This document shows, piece after piece, positions 44,485-56,851 of a stretch of 64,000 nucleotides of DNA. The notes beneath the pieces were generated by a model. That model ran no database searches. It saw nothing but the letters and a program-made list of their open reading frames with translations, and was not told where the DNA came from. The position numbers were made by a program, and so were the translations under genes. Within the stretch, counting starts at the first letter, position 1. Every line of letters begins with the position of its first letter. Source of the DNA: Viola odorata (taxonomy: Eukaryota > Streptophyta > Magnoliopsida > Malpighiales > Violaceae). The stretch spans positions 41,599,105 to 41,663,104 of the forward strand of contig OY829542.1 in NCBI GenBank assembly GCA_963691705.1, given 5' to 3'.

Positions 44485-46019
44485 AGCATCGCGAACAAAA
44501 CGCCTGGGCAGACCAAGGACATAGGGTTTTATCATGACAATCTAGCACAAAAATTTATCCTGAAATGAATAAAATAAGTTTTTTTCAAGAGATGCTTTGT
44601 TTTAAAATTTGTTGTCCCCTGCTTTTTCTTAAAATTGTGAGATGACAAAAGGAGGCATGGCATGGATGGATCCCCAGGAGTAGCTCGGGACGCAAGACGC
44701 GTCACTTAGACTAACGCCACTAATTACTCTTCAGTTTTGCAGGGACGTAAGGTCTTACGCCTCAAATCATCGTCACAATAAAACCAGAAAGTTTCGCTCG
44801 TAGGAGCTGTTGAATGGTCGTAGCAGGCCACCTTCAAGAGCGAATCAGGAAAGATTTTAAGACAAACCATCACCATCTAAAGTGAAATTTCTTTTCCTCG
44901 CAGTGCTACCAGCACAACCGGCATCGCAAACAACCAGTCTCAAAGGACTAAATGCCGGACCAAAGTCACAAAGCCCATTCTACACCGGCCGAGCTGTCAG
45001 AACACTAGCAACGTCGGCTTCCATCTCCGTTCACCTATTTGGAAGGAGCTCATCACCAAAATGCCATGGTCGCCTAGCACACCCTTGCAAGCAACAACTC
45101 CTGGAAAAAAGCACGACAGAAAGATGTCCCCCTAGAACTACCATCAACATTCTCAATGCGGTCTGGTTCAAGCAGTATCCCAACCTCCGCACCATGATCA
45201 ACACGGTGAAGATCAATCCTTTAATTGAGGGACAGCCAGGCTGCGAGTGTCACCCACGCCAAGGCAAGAGCTACGACAAAGCATCTAACAACAAAGCCAT
45301 CATCAACCAACATCCGACACAAGTCACACTCAGTGACCCACGGATTGCCCGTCTAAAAGGGAGAGCTTAAAACTTATCAATCGCTTTACTTTTGCTAAAG
45401 AGCGTCTTGCATTTACTCCTCATTTGTGGTTGCCGTATCTTTTTCAGGGACTGGGTCACCCCCATTTGTTGCCTGCAGAAGAACGGTAAACATACACCCT
45501 TGCAGCCCCGCTGCACATCACGGGGACAGAGGGTTATCCCCTCTATCCCCGAGCAACCACGAAGCCAATCAGCGAAGGTCCAGCAGGACCGACAAGCAAC
45601 TGAACCGAATGCAGATCTCGTCCTCACTACGGCTCGGATTGGCAATACCCGCAAAATAGCTAAAAAGAAACCAATCAAAGCAAGGCGTCCCAGGACTAGG
45701 ACCACGTCATAGGCACCCTCGAAAAGTCGGGTTAAAGGAAGGGAGAATCCCTGAACTTATCTCATTTTTGTTTTCAAATTAATTTCCCTTTCCGTTTTCC
45801 CCTCTGCATCTCGCAGGGACAGGAAGCATCTCGCTGTCATCCGCATGGAGCTTGTGGAAGACGCCCGCACAGCCCCGCTGCGCAGTTCAGGGGAGTCCCT
45901 CTTTCTTTTCCCTTTATTTAAATTTGTTTTTATTCCTGCTCGCTTTGATTAGCTTTAAGTCGAGTACGGTCGTCTAGCCCACTGGGGGGCAACCTTAGGT
46001 CCTCGTTAGAACGTTGCAA

Positions 46020-46310
46020 ATAAGTCGTCCCCCACATTCTAGCAATCAAACGTCTAGCAATCAAAACATCTAGCAATCAAACATCTGGCCATCAAACATC
46101 CAGCAATCAAACATCTGGCCATCAAACCATCTAGCAATCAAACATCTGGCCATCAAACCATCTAGCAATCAAACATCCAGCAATCAAACATCTGGCCATC
46201 AAACCATCTAGCAATCAAACATCTGGCCATCAAACCATCTAGCAATCAAACATCCAGCAATCAAACATCTGGCCATCAAACCATCCGGCAATCAAATCAT
46301 CAATCAATCA
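46020..46310 (+). repeat. Minisatellite, CAATCAAACATCTGG type
   Basis: About 16 alternating short units (AGCAATCAAACATC, GGCCATCAAACCATC). The truncated Ogre has only CTATCAATCAATCAAA here (about 19014), so the array grew in this copy or its subfamily. Confidence 0.92.
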
Positions 46311-47449
46311 AAAATCAAAAATCAATCAAAAATCCCTCTTTAGCCCGGCTCAAACAAAAGCATACTACTCTCATAAGCATTTTCATGCACAGCATAGGTT
46401 AGGAATATTTAATCCCTCTGTTAACTCCAGCATCTATCCAAGTTACGTGCCATGCATGATATTACCTGTTTGCTCTTATATCCGCGGTTTGCTCCGACGT
46501 AAGCAGTCACAAACAAATCCCGGTAAGCATCTTTGAGCCGTCACGTCTTATCCTTCATGAGTGTAAGGGCCTGACTAGATACTAGTTGAGTTCGCATAAT
46601 ATCCAGGGTACATGCGCCATTAGACATGGGATAGCTATAAAATGACGTGGGACTTTTATGCTTTTCTCCACTTTTTTCGTTTCTTCCCTCTTTCCACTAT
46701 ATATGTCATCACTCCCCCCAAATCGTCAATATCACTCATACCCCGGGAGCCAAAGAGCAGTTTCAGCTAAAATTGCCAGCCGGAAGTAAAAGCACGCCAA
46801 GTTCAAATTCACGATGAAGGAGACAGAAAAGGTCACCAGGAGATCGCTAAGGACTATCACCGAAGAAGCAGCAACGATGAAGGCCGAGGCCTCAAGACAG
46901 AAGGGGAAGAGATCAAGACAAAGGCTGTGCTTGCTCTGCTCTGTTGCATTTTCAAATCAAATCAAAAAGGGGAGGGATATATAAAACTTTCCCAAGTGAA
47001 CTCGAGTAGAAAGGCCCAAGGCCAACTCGAGAAATCTCAAAACATCCTTCCCTAGTAAAGTCAAGCAAAAGAGGCCCAAGGCCAACTCAAGAAACCTCAA
47101 AGCAGGCATCCCTAGTGAGAACCCGAGAAGAGAAAGGGGCCCCAGGCTAACTCAAGTAGTGAGTCACCAAAGGAACAGCGACGACACTCCCCAATGAAGA
47201 CTCAAGAAAAGGCCCCCTCGCCGAACGAAGAGCACCCCCAGCAAGGATTCCTGAGCTCCCGCACTCTGTCCAGAAAGCATCCCCAGTAAAAAGCGAGAGA
47301 GCTCGCACCCCTCGCCCTCATCAAGGCCAATCAGCAAAACATCATTCATCAAAAACCTTCCGGCAAAGCAATCTTTTCCAAAACAAACTCATTTCCGGAC
47401 GTTTCATGTCCTTTCATTCTTTTCCGTAAAAGTCCCATCGATTATTAGA

Positions 47450-47690
47450 ACGCCCATGCATGTGCATCTTCATTCGAAGTCTATTCACTCGGATTGACAT
47501 TGCGAACTATAAATTATGTATCATGTTAGTTGCATCTTTATGAGTGTAAAACACTTAGCCTTGTTTCAGAGCGTGAGTTCAAACACTAATATCAGGTGAG
47601 GACTACTTACGGCTGCAAATCGTGGGAAAGTCTTGTCCTTGGGGTCGTTACCTCCTGAGCAGGACGCAGACGCATTCTAGGTTCGTATCA
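47450..47690 (+). promoter_or_regulatory. Conserved 3' noncoding segment shared with Athila (complete Ogre)
   Basis: Blocks TGCATGTGCATCTTCATTCG, AAACACTTAGCCTTGTTTC, CAGGTGAGG, GTGGGAAAGTCTTG and GGGGTCGTTACC match 8535-8770 and the minus strand of 57000-57215 in the same order. The Athila copies have AACACTTAGCCCTGTTTGC and GGGTCGTTATCC. Confidence 0.65.
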
Positions 47691-47704
47691 AGGCCGCTGG
47701 CGAT

Positions 47705-48925
47705 AGCTTTCTTCTCCTCCCAGAGTGACAACATTTAGTTTTCAGCATCAGCCTTCTTCTCCTCCCAGAGTGACATCATAGTTTATTCTTCAGCATTAGC
47801 ATCTCCTCCTCCCAGAGTGACCTTAGTTTAGCTTCCTCATGTCGTGTCTTCTCCTACGGGAATTGACATTGCCTTACTTTTCAGCATTAGCATCCCCTCC
47901 TCCCAGAGCGACATCATTTAGCATTCTTCTCCTCCCAGAGCGACAGCACTTAGCATTCTTCTCCTCCCAGAGCGACCTTAGTTTAATTTCCGCATCTCGC
48001 GCCTTCTCCTACGGGAATCGGCGTTGTTTAAATTTTCTGCCTTAGCATTCTTCTCCTCCCAGAGCGACAACATTTAGCATTCTTCTCCTCCCAGAGCGAC
48101 CTTAGTTTAAATTCCGCATCTCGTGCCTTCTCCTACGGGAATCGGCGTTGTTTAAGTTTTCAGCATTAGCATTCTTCTCTTCCCAGAGCAACCTTAGTTT
48201 AATTTCCGCATCTCGCGCCTTCTCCTACGGGAATCAGCGTTGTTTACCTTTTTCAACCTCAGCATTTCTCCTCCTCCCAGAGTGACAGCATTTAGTTTCC
48301 AGCGTAGCATTTCTCCTCCTCCCAGAGTGACAGCATTTAGTTTCCAGCGTAGCATTTCTTCTCCTCCCAGAGTGATAGCATAGCGTAGTTCTACCTTTTT
48401 TCAACCTTAGCATTTCTTCCCCTCCCAGAGCAACATCATTCATACAATTCTACATTTCTGCATAATTATTTTCCTCGTCCTAGAGTGACATCATTAGGAC
48501 AAATCATTCATACTTCTGCGAATCGCGCATTATCTTCCGAAGCAACATCAGTCACATGTCAAGTGATCATCCCCCCTAGTGGAGCTGTCGTTTACATTTT
48601 CGTAAAATTACTTTCCGTCCCTGGTAGAGTAGTTGTCATTTACATTTCCTGCAACTTATGTGCCTCTCAATACCCGAGCAGATCTAAGTTTACATCTTTG
48701 CAGGATCAACAACCTATCTCCTCCCAGAGCGACGTCAGCAGATTACCTCCTCTCAGAGTGGCAGCATCACTTTCCTACTCCCCGAGTGACATCAAGCAAG
48801 CACCTGGTATCCCCAGTGATAGCATCAATCAATCTCCTCCTCCCAGAGCGACATCAATCAACCTCCTCCTCCCAGAGCGACATCAAGCAACTGCCTCCTC
48901 CCAGAGCGACATCATCACTGTAAGG
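47705..48925 (+). repeat. CTCC/AGAGTGACATCA repeat array (complete Ogre)
   Basis: Repeated TTCTCCTCCCAGAGTGACA and TCTCCTCCCAGAGCGACATC units. Interspersed blocks TTAGTTTAATTTCCGCATC and CTCCTACGGGAATCGGCG give a higher-order pattern. The same type of array as 20465-21790 but with different unit numbers. Confidence 0.9.
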
Positions 48926-48974
48926 TTGAGGTAAGACCCGCTGTGTCGCCAAAATTCGGATATAGGGGCAACTG

Positions 48975-49023
48975 TCTTTACTGCTTATCAAATACTTCGA
49001 TAAGACAGTAAAGAGGGGGCAAC
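48975..49023 (+). promoter_or_regulatory. PPT and upstream hairpin (complete Ogre)
   Basis: TCTTTACTG and CTTATC pair with GATAAG and CAGTAAAGA (15 bp, one bulged A, loop AAATACTTC). The 3' arm runs straight into the polypurine tract AAAGAGGGGGCAAC, next to the LTR start at 49024. The PPT primes plus-strand DNA synthesis. Confidence 0.85.
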
Positions 49024-52000
49024 TGTTGATACCCGAATTTTGACGCCATTTTTATTTAATTTTAGCATTTCTGTTATTCAGCTAATTTACAGTCATTTTC
49101 AGTTGATTTAATGTCTCTAGCATTTTTAGGTGTTTCGTTGCATTTTTGCATCATCGTTAGCATCGTCAGCTTCCGAAATCGCATTTTTAATTTTTCGGCA
49201 TGTATTTTCATTATTATTATCATTAATATTTTTAGCCTGAAAAATCACATTTTTAATTATCCGGCAGTCGTTTGCTAATTTTTTCTTCGTTTTAGGTCAT
49301 CACATGAATTTTAGGATTTTTTATATTTTAGCGCATTTTTTAGTATTTTTATTATTTTATTATTATTTTCATTCGAGCTTTTATTGGACCCGAGTAAGTT
49401 TGCTCGGACAATAGCTCGACTTTAAAATGTTTTCCATCAACTAGTTGCTAGCTTTTTTTCTGCTCGCGTTTCGTGCAATTTTCGGCGTAACGTCTTTATT
49501 TTTCCGTTCAAACGTTTCACGTTTTTGAACGCGAAAATAAACACGTTAAACGAAAAATTCTCGTCAGTCGCTGTATACAGTTAAACCCGTCATATTTTTC
49601 TCTACGCTCGGATACCTTTGGCTCGAAAATTCAAAATGTTTGCCCGCGAGACTCGGCTCGAGGCCATTTAAATGAGACTTAAAGGCCTTTGATCTCAACC
49701 GTTGATTTGGTCAACCAAAGAAAGTCAACCAGATCAACGGTTGACAATTTAATGTGCATAATGCACATGCACAGTGCCAGGGACGTGCAGCGAAGCAAGT
49801 CTTCGCCTGAGCCACCTGCTCCCGTAGCTCCTATCCCTCCGCCATCATCACGGCTAGCCCCTAGCTCCGCCACCTCGACGTCCGGCCACCACGCACAGCT
49901 CCCCCCGTCCAAACGCCACGGCTTCCCTTCGTTCAAAGGGGGCCGAAAATTTTGCAAAAAAACCTCACTACCCATCTCCATTCTCTAGCTCGGTTCACGC
50001 ACCCTCACTTCTGGCCGTCGTCCGCACGCAGCAGCAACAACACTGTAAGTTTTCTTTCTCTCTCACTTACGGTTTCTCTCTCTAATTTCCGTTCTTGCCT
50101 TAGATGATCATTCAATCATTCAAATGTGTTCTAATTGCTTGAGTGTTGAGTTAATTTCGTTATCCTAGCATCAATTAAATTGTTTAAACGCTTTAAGTAT
50201 TTATTTGCTATTTAAACAGATTAATACGCATTAATGTTGCCGATGCAATTGTCACCGTTTTGGTTGCTGTTTTCCTACTGTGATCATTTGTTTGTACTGC
50301 TGGAAGGGAGACGAGTAAGTTGGGCCGAGAACCAGGCAAATCGGACGCCTGGTTCGTTACCTCCGTCGCCGGCAGTGGCGCCGACGACGTGAGGTTGAAG
50401 ATGACTTGATATTGGGCCATGCGGCCCTTCGTGCAAAATATGAGAAAGGTGATGGGCTTGGCCCATCACCATTTTAATTAACCCCTTTGGGCCAGGAACT
50501 GTTCCTGGCCCATTTCTTCAAGTTTTAAGTAGGGCCCAACCCATTTATATCTTTTCCGAGTCTTCGTTTCGCTAGTTTTTTTACGTAAAATGTTCACATG
50601 CCTCGTATGATCATTATTTGTGATATGTGCTATTTTTCCTATATTTTTATGCATAAATTGTTAGTTCACTTTTTTTGTAAAATATTTCGTATGCTTATTT
50701 TTGAATCAAGTTGGTTCTTAAATTGTTTTTATACGTGAATTGCTCATCGTGATATTTATTGTCATGTTATCTAACCTCAGTCATTTATATCTAACCGTTT
50801 AATTTCAGTCATTTAATATACCGCCTATATGGTCGGTCGCTTTTTAATTTTCGTAAATATTCAACTGCTTTAATTTTTCGTAAAACTGCTGGAAATCCTT
50901 CCGCAAATTATCAACTGTTTACTTTTCCGCACTTTAAATTTCAGCAATTTAAATTCAATACCGCCTACATGGTCGGTCGCACTTATCAACTGTTTACTTT
51001 TCCGCACTTTAATTTTCCGCACTTTACTTTTCCGCACTTTAAATTTCAGCAATTTAAATTCAATACCGCCTACATGGTCGGTCGCACTTATCAACTGTTT
51101 ACTTTTCCGCACTTTAAATTTCCGCCTTTTACTTTTCCGCAATTTAAATTTCAGCAATTTAAATTCAATACCGCCTACATGGTCGGTCGCACTTATCAAC
51201 TGTTTACTTTTCCGCACTTTATTTTTCCGCACTTTAAATTTCAGCAATTTACTTTCAGCAATTTAAATTCAATACCGCCTACATGGTCGGTCGCATTTTA
51301 ATTCTCGTAAATATTCAACTGCTTTAATTTTTTTGCAAACTGCTGGAAATTCTTCCGCAATCTATCAACTGTTTATTTTCTGCAAATATCAACTGTTTAT
51401 TTTCTGCAAATATCCAACTGCTCATTCTCTACATTATCAACCTGTTTTATTTTCTGCCAATCACCAAACTTTTTATTCCTTGTAAATCGCCCCTAGCATT
51501 TAATTTTTCTGCACTTATCAAGACAACATTTCATTTTTGTATAAGTAAAATCGATCCTTTTTTCGCGTGCATACAACCCAGCATTTAAATTCTCGCATGC
51601 TTAAAATCAATCATTTTTCGCATGCAATCAACCTAGCACTTAAATTCTCGTATGCGTAAAATCCATCATTTTTTGCATGCAAATCAAAACAGCATTTCAT
51701 TTTCGTATACGTAAAATCCATCATTTTTCGCATGCAATCAACCCAGCATTTAAATTCTCGTATGCGTAAAAATCAATCATTTTTCGCATGCAATCAACCT
51801 AGCATTTAAATTCTCGTATGCGTAAAATCAATCATTTTTCGCATGCAATCAACACAGCATTTAAATTCTCGTGTGCTTAAAATCAATCATTTTTCGCATG
51901 CAACCAACTCAGTATTTCATTTTCGTATGCGTAGAATTCATCATTTCTCGCATGCAATCAACTGTCATCCTTTACTTTCGTGCACTCATCAAGCTCAGCA

Positions 52001-52855
52001 TTTAATTCTCGTATGCGTAGAATCCATCATTTTACGTGTGCAATCAACTGTCATTTAAAATTTTCATTGCTTAGTTATTTCTCAAGCTATCACTAACACT
52101 CTCGTTTTGTAGGTTAATTTCAAGCTTCGCTCGAAAGTACGCCTCACAAGTCCTTTTTATTTATTCGATGCTTTTCGCAAATATCAACTGCATGCATGAT
52201 ATATAGAACTGCTAGAATTAAAATCAACCCACATGAACAACGTGTTTAAAGAGTTGCTTAAAATGCCATGTTTATATGATCTTAAATTCTCCCTTGTATT
52301 GACTGCATGTACATGGGGACTTTCGATCCCACTTCAGTTTTTCACTTTAAAATCAATCATTTAAATTGGTACTCTGTTAGCAATCCATGTTAGGATCACG
52401 TAGTAATTAAGTTAATCATGCATGGCCCGATGATGAAAAAAGAGGGCGCTCATTCAGTCTTACGGAAATTCAGTCCCATCACGATCATAAAAAAGACTAA
52501 AGTGACGATTCCTCTGAGGGCCCCCTTTTTCAAAACGCATTTCTCAAACACCTTTTTAAACACCTCTCTCATCAACCGGTAACCGTTTTCGGATGTGTCT
52601 CGGGTGCCTAACACCTTCCCGAGACCATAATACGACCCCGAACCTTTGTCTGGGGTCCAGACCCCTTTTTTTTGTGCCTTTAGTTTTTTACTTATTATAT
52701 TTCCTATGCCATGACGATTAGGGTTCCCTAAGCCTAGCAACCAAATTAGGGTGGCGACTTCATTGCATGCTGCGAGGCGTCCTTTTACGCCGAGCATCTG
52801 AAGGTCTCAAATTTCGTTGCACACTCGCGAATTTTTAAATTTCCGAGGCGCGACA
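49024..52855 (+). mobile_element. Ogre 3' LTR (3.83 kb)
   Basis: TGTTGATACCCG to GCGCGACA, followed by GTGAA. Very similar to the 5' LTR but with one 654-bp unit instead of five, a 23-bp deletion that removes the TATA box (junction at 49915-49921), a 14-bp deletion near 49464, a 28-bp extra segment near 50189-50217, and one extra repeat block near 51110-51180. Hairpins at 50330-50356, 50365-50388 (one mismatch), 50448-50470 and 50489-50511. Confidence 0.95.
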
Positions 52856-52860
52856 GTGAA
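52856..52860 (+). repeat. Target-site duplication GTGAA, right
   Basis: Matches 27072-27076. Confidence 0.9.
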
Positions 52861-53269
52861 CATAGAATATTTATATATATTAACATTCTTTTATTTGAAC
52901 CGTAGGTAGCTCATACATAAAATATTATAAATAATACTTAAGATATTAACTATTTTATTAATAAAATTATACTAAATGATGTGTTAAGATATGATTGGGG
53001 TTTATCCTTTCTAAGGTTATATTATTATTTATTTTTTAAAATTAATAACTACTAAATAGATGCAAAGATGACATATATACATTTAGCATAAAAATTAGTA
53101 ACAGTGTTCTGCTCAAGTATATTAGCACCACCATTAAAGCGTTCTGTATCATACTCATTTATTACCCATATACTTTTTTAAAAGGGTGCGCATACCCATT
53201 TACACTCAATTAACTCATACTATTAACCCATTTAAATATAATTAGTTATTAATAAGACTAATAATATCA
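52861..53269. other. AT-rich spacer
   Basis: Continuation of the target DNA left of 27072. No gene or repeat seen. Confidence 0.5.
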
Positions 53270-54150
53270 TATTTGACCAAGTTTGACCAAAAAAATTAAT
53301 TTTTGATCGTTTGACCATTTAAACTCGATTTTGACTAAGTGATTTGGATTTGACCACGTGAGATTGGTTTTAATCATTTAGGCTAAAGTTTGACCATTAA
53401 GGGTTGGGTTTGACCATTTAGGCTCGGGTTTGGCCGTTTGGGCACGAGTTTTGTCGCCTAAGCTCGGGTTTGGTTGTTTCAGCACATATATTAATGTTTA
53501 GGCTCGAGTTTGGCCATTTCGGCACGGGTATTGTCGTTTAGGCTCGGATTTGGCCGTTTCAGTATGAGTTTAGATGTTTAGGCACCAGTTTGGCAATTTA
53601 GGCTCGGGTTTAGCTGTTTAGGCACGAGTTCTACCGCTTAGGCCCTAGTTTAATCTTTTAGGCTCGGGTTTGACCATTTACTCTTGATTTTGACCATGTA
53701 GATTTAATTTTCACCATTTAGGCTAAGTTTTTCATCATGTAGACCCGAATTTCACCATTTATGCTTGCTTTTTACCATTTAGGCTTTATTTTTCATCGTG
53801 TAGAACTGAGTTTGACCATTTAGGCATGATTTTCACTATGAAAAGCCAAGTTTGACCATGTAGGCTAGGTTTTCACCACTTAGGATCGATTTTTCCTCAT
53901 GTACACCCATGTTTGACCATCTAGGCATGATATTTACCATGGAAACCCAAGTTTGACCATTTAGGCATGGTTTTAACATTAAGGTCCAATTTTTCACCAC
54001 GTAGACTCAACTTTGACAATCTAGACATGGTTTTTTACTACATAAGCTTGATTTTCACTACTATGTAGACTCGAGTTTGACCATTTAGTTTCATATAGTC
54101 ACCTATGTTTGAGTTTGACCATTGATACTCGAATTTGACCATAGAGAGTG
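53270..54150 (+). repeat. Minisatellite, GTTTGACCATTTAGGCTCGG type
   Basis: Roughly forty imperfect copies of a 20-24-base unit (TTTGACCATTTAGGC, TTTGGCCGTTTAGGCACGAG, TTTTCACCATTTAGGC). Units diverge toward the right. No coding frame is kept throughout. Confidence 0.92.
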
Positions 54151-55516
54151 GGCTTAAATGTTTATAAATTTTGTCTATCATTTCAGATATTTTTCAATGA
54201 AATTTGGAATTTAGTTATGAGACTTTCTTATGGTCAAAATTAGATTAAGGAATTTTAATTACAAGATTTATTTTATTTATTTATATTTATAAAGGATTAA
54301 AATTTAGTTTAATAAATGGTAAAATATAGTCTAGATTGTCAAAACATGCCTACTTGGTCGAACTTGGATCTACAAAGTGAAAAACTCATGGCAAAAACTT
54401 CATACTCGAGCCAAAGTGGTCAAAGTGTTCTGCTAAAGTATATTGGCCAAATGTCATCAACTGTTCATGAGTAAGAGTGAAATCAAGCTTCCTGTGTTCA
54501 ACCACAATACCTCTTATATTTTTCTTAAATACTTTAAATATTGGTCAACTAATATAAAATATATACTCCAAATCAAACTCTTCATTGCTATTATTTTTTT
54601 ATTAAATAAGGTATACATATTATAGTTACCAATCTCGTATCGTTTCTATTGGTAAGCCCATATATATGAAGTTCTTTTTTACCAAAATGGTATGAGCAAC
54701 CTTCTAATTTTTTCGGTCTCAATCTCGACCATTTTGGTCTATATCGTCGGAATTTCGGCCGAGATGAACTTTCGATAAAGCCCGTATACCGTTTCGGCCC
54801 AAATGACTATTTTTTTAAAATAATTAATTTTCCTACTAAATAATAACTTTAATTAGATCTCAAAATAGAAAGTCCTAAAATTTCACCTTTACTCTCCTCT
54901 TTAAGTATTTGCTGCACAATTCATCTCAATGAACACATCTCTTAATATTTTTGATATCTGGTGCATCTCATTCCCAAGAGCAAGTCTAAAATAACTACCA
55001 ACCTGATAGATTTGCATATATTGATTTTTTTTAATTAGGTAATTTAACTTTTTTATTGCAATAAAAAATATTTCGTTATTGAAAGCTAAACATTTCATAT
55101 TAGTTCAACAATCTCCCCATTTATTATGAGAGCAACTACAAATTAAATTAGTAATAAAATATTAAGCAATTTATATGAAAAAATAATTGTAATAGGGTTA
55201 GAGTTTAGAAAACTCCCTTTATAGCTCCCCTATCAAGTGCGCTTGATGCTTCCCTTACTTAGATCAAAAAAATACATATTGAAAGAGCCAAATGCCCCCC
55301 ATATACAAACAATTTATGCCATACATACAAGCAATTCTAAGTAGAGCATGAACATCACAAACTCACAAACTATTCTCCCCTTTGGTCATCAACAAAAAGA
55401 CATAAGGAGCATAACGAGGAGAAGAATTAATTTGGATCCCCCCCTCAAATAGATGAGATAACTCAACAAACCGCATGCAAGTACTAACAATTACCCATGA
55501 CATAAAAACAAATAGT
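54151..55516. other. Unassigned AT-rich DNA
   Basis: Contains ACCAAAATGGT / ACCATTTTGGT inverted motifs and GGAATTTCGGCCGAGAT near 54690-54770, possibly a DNA transposon relic. No gene seen. Confidence 0.35.
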
Positions 55517-55521
55517 CACAC
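55517..55521 (+). repeat. Target-site duplication CACAC, left
   Basis: Matches 62294-62298. The right copy lies in a CA run, so this is weaker than the GTGAA case. Confidence 0.65.
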
Positions 55522-56851
55522 TGATCGGTTGTCGAAGCCGTACAAAATAATAATAAAAACTTGCTATCAAGTGCACGATAAATTGTGTATAGTGGTAACA
55601 GGGTCAAACACAGGGACTAGACGTAGACGCTGACTTTTGTATGTGGTAAGGGCAAACAAACCAAAACAGTAGCAAATAAGGGGGGTTTTGAGAGTTGTTG
55701 ATTAAACTAATATTAAACTAAATAAAAATGGTAAATATTGATATAAAATCAGATGAGAAGGGATCCTAGTAGAGGTCCATTCTCCGGTTGCATCTAGGCC
55801 TAGTCAATCACTGGTGCAGATATATTCCATTCCTAGTCATAGGTGTGCTATAGTGGTCAGGTACGTTTAGGCCCCCTGCTTTTCTTCGTACGAGAAGTTA
55901 CCTCAAGGTACGTTTATGAGGTAACCTTGACACTCTATCGTCTCCCAAGGTACATTTATAGGAGCAATACTCAGAGGCCCATTAAGCTGAGAAAAAACAC
56001 ACCTAGGGCGAGACACTTAGTACATTCGAGGCATTGCTCAAGTTGACCACTTGCCTCACATTAGTTATTACTACAACGAAGACTTTAATCATCTAGATTC
56101 AATTAAGATTTGATCAGACTTCTAATTAACACTAGGCAAATTGGGAAGATCTTGACAAGTGAGCAAATACGAACAAGGAATTTATTAAGCACGAATTAAC
56201 CTCATAACTATCCTAAGAAACCATTGAATTACCTCTGCTAAGAAGGAGGGATTTAGCCTCTCATAACAATAAAATAAATAATGTAAGAATGCATAAAAGA
56301 AGAGAAGAAGATACTAAATAATATTGAATGTTACCGGCCGGAGCAAAGCTCCGATTTATTACAAAGCAGTAGCGACGACATTCGCGAAGAGCTTCAACCG
56401 AGGTGGTAGAGAGAATGATAATAAAAAACCGTCCTTATAAACCTAGAAGCCATATATATAGGCTACAAAATAGGAAGTTCCAAAAGTGGAAAACATAAAA
56501 ATAGGAATTCTACTCCTAATAGAATTAAAAAAGATGGAAATAAAATCCTTGCTGGAATAGAAAACCACGGGGAATGGGATTGAAATTTTTTAGAGATTAT
56601 ATTCTAGAATATTCTTTTGTGTGTCGGAGTTGTAAGGACCTGCAACGCTCGACAACTAGGCCTAGACAATCCGCACCCAGGCCTAGACGCTCAACATCCA
56701 TCAAAGTCCAACAGATAATGCATCTTTCTGGAATTTCCTCTCCTAAATCCTAAATCTACATAAAGTAAAGAAATAAAGGCAAATCAGTAGGATCATTATC
56801 CGTAAAGGGCTAGGAAAGGAAGGGAAAATGTGCACAAAATACATTATATTA
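55522..56851 (-). mobile_element. Athila 3' LTR (1.33 kb)
   Basis: Plus-strand text TGATCGGTTGTCG to TTATATTA; the minus-strand first bases are TA, not TG, a decayed terminus. It includes the block GGTACGTTTAGGCCCCCTGC, repeated in the 5' LTR. Confidence 0.85.

Larger units (their letters stand above)
44485..49009 (+). other. Long 3' noncoding region of the Ogre element
   Basis: Collinear with 17501-21848. Holds GCAGCCCCGCTGC-type mini-hairpins (45499-45511; a changed one near 45870), a minisatellite (46020-46300), the Athila-shared segment (47450-47690) and the CTCC array (47705-48925). Open frames at 44882-45370 and 45392-45712 overlap these structures and have no family resemblance; they are not annotated as genes. 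Confidence 0.7.
27077..52855 (+). mobile_element. Complete Ogre-type Ty3/gypsy (Tat lineage) element, 25.8 kb
   Basis: Bounded by GTGAA duplications. Order: 5' LTR 27077-33504, PBS 33508-33526, ORF1 34044-35765, gag-protease 36531-40893, intron 40894-41045, RT / RNase H / second RNase H / integrase 41046-44484, long 3' noncoding region, PPT to 49023, 3' LTR 49024-52855. Great size, an extra ORF before gag, a tRNA-Arg primer site, an intron between protease and RT, and two RNase H domains are established hallmarks of the Ogre/Tat lineage. The two LTRs are very alike outside a few indels, so the insertion is probably young. Lesions in ORF1, gag and protease make it unlikely to move alone. Confidence 0.95.
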
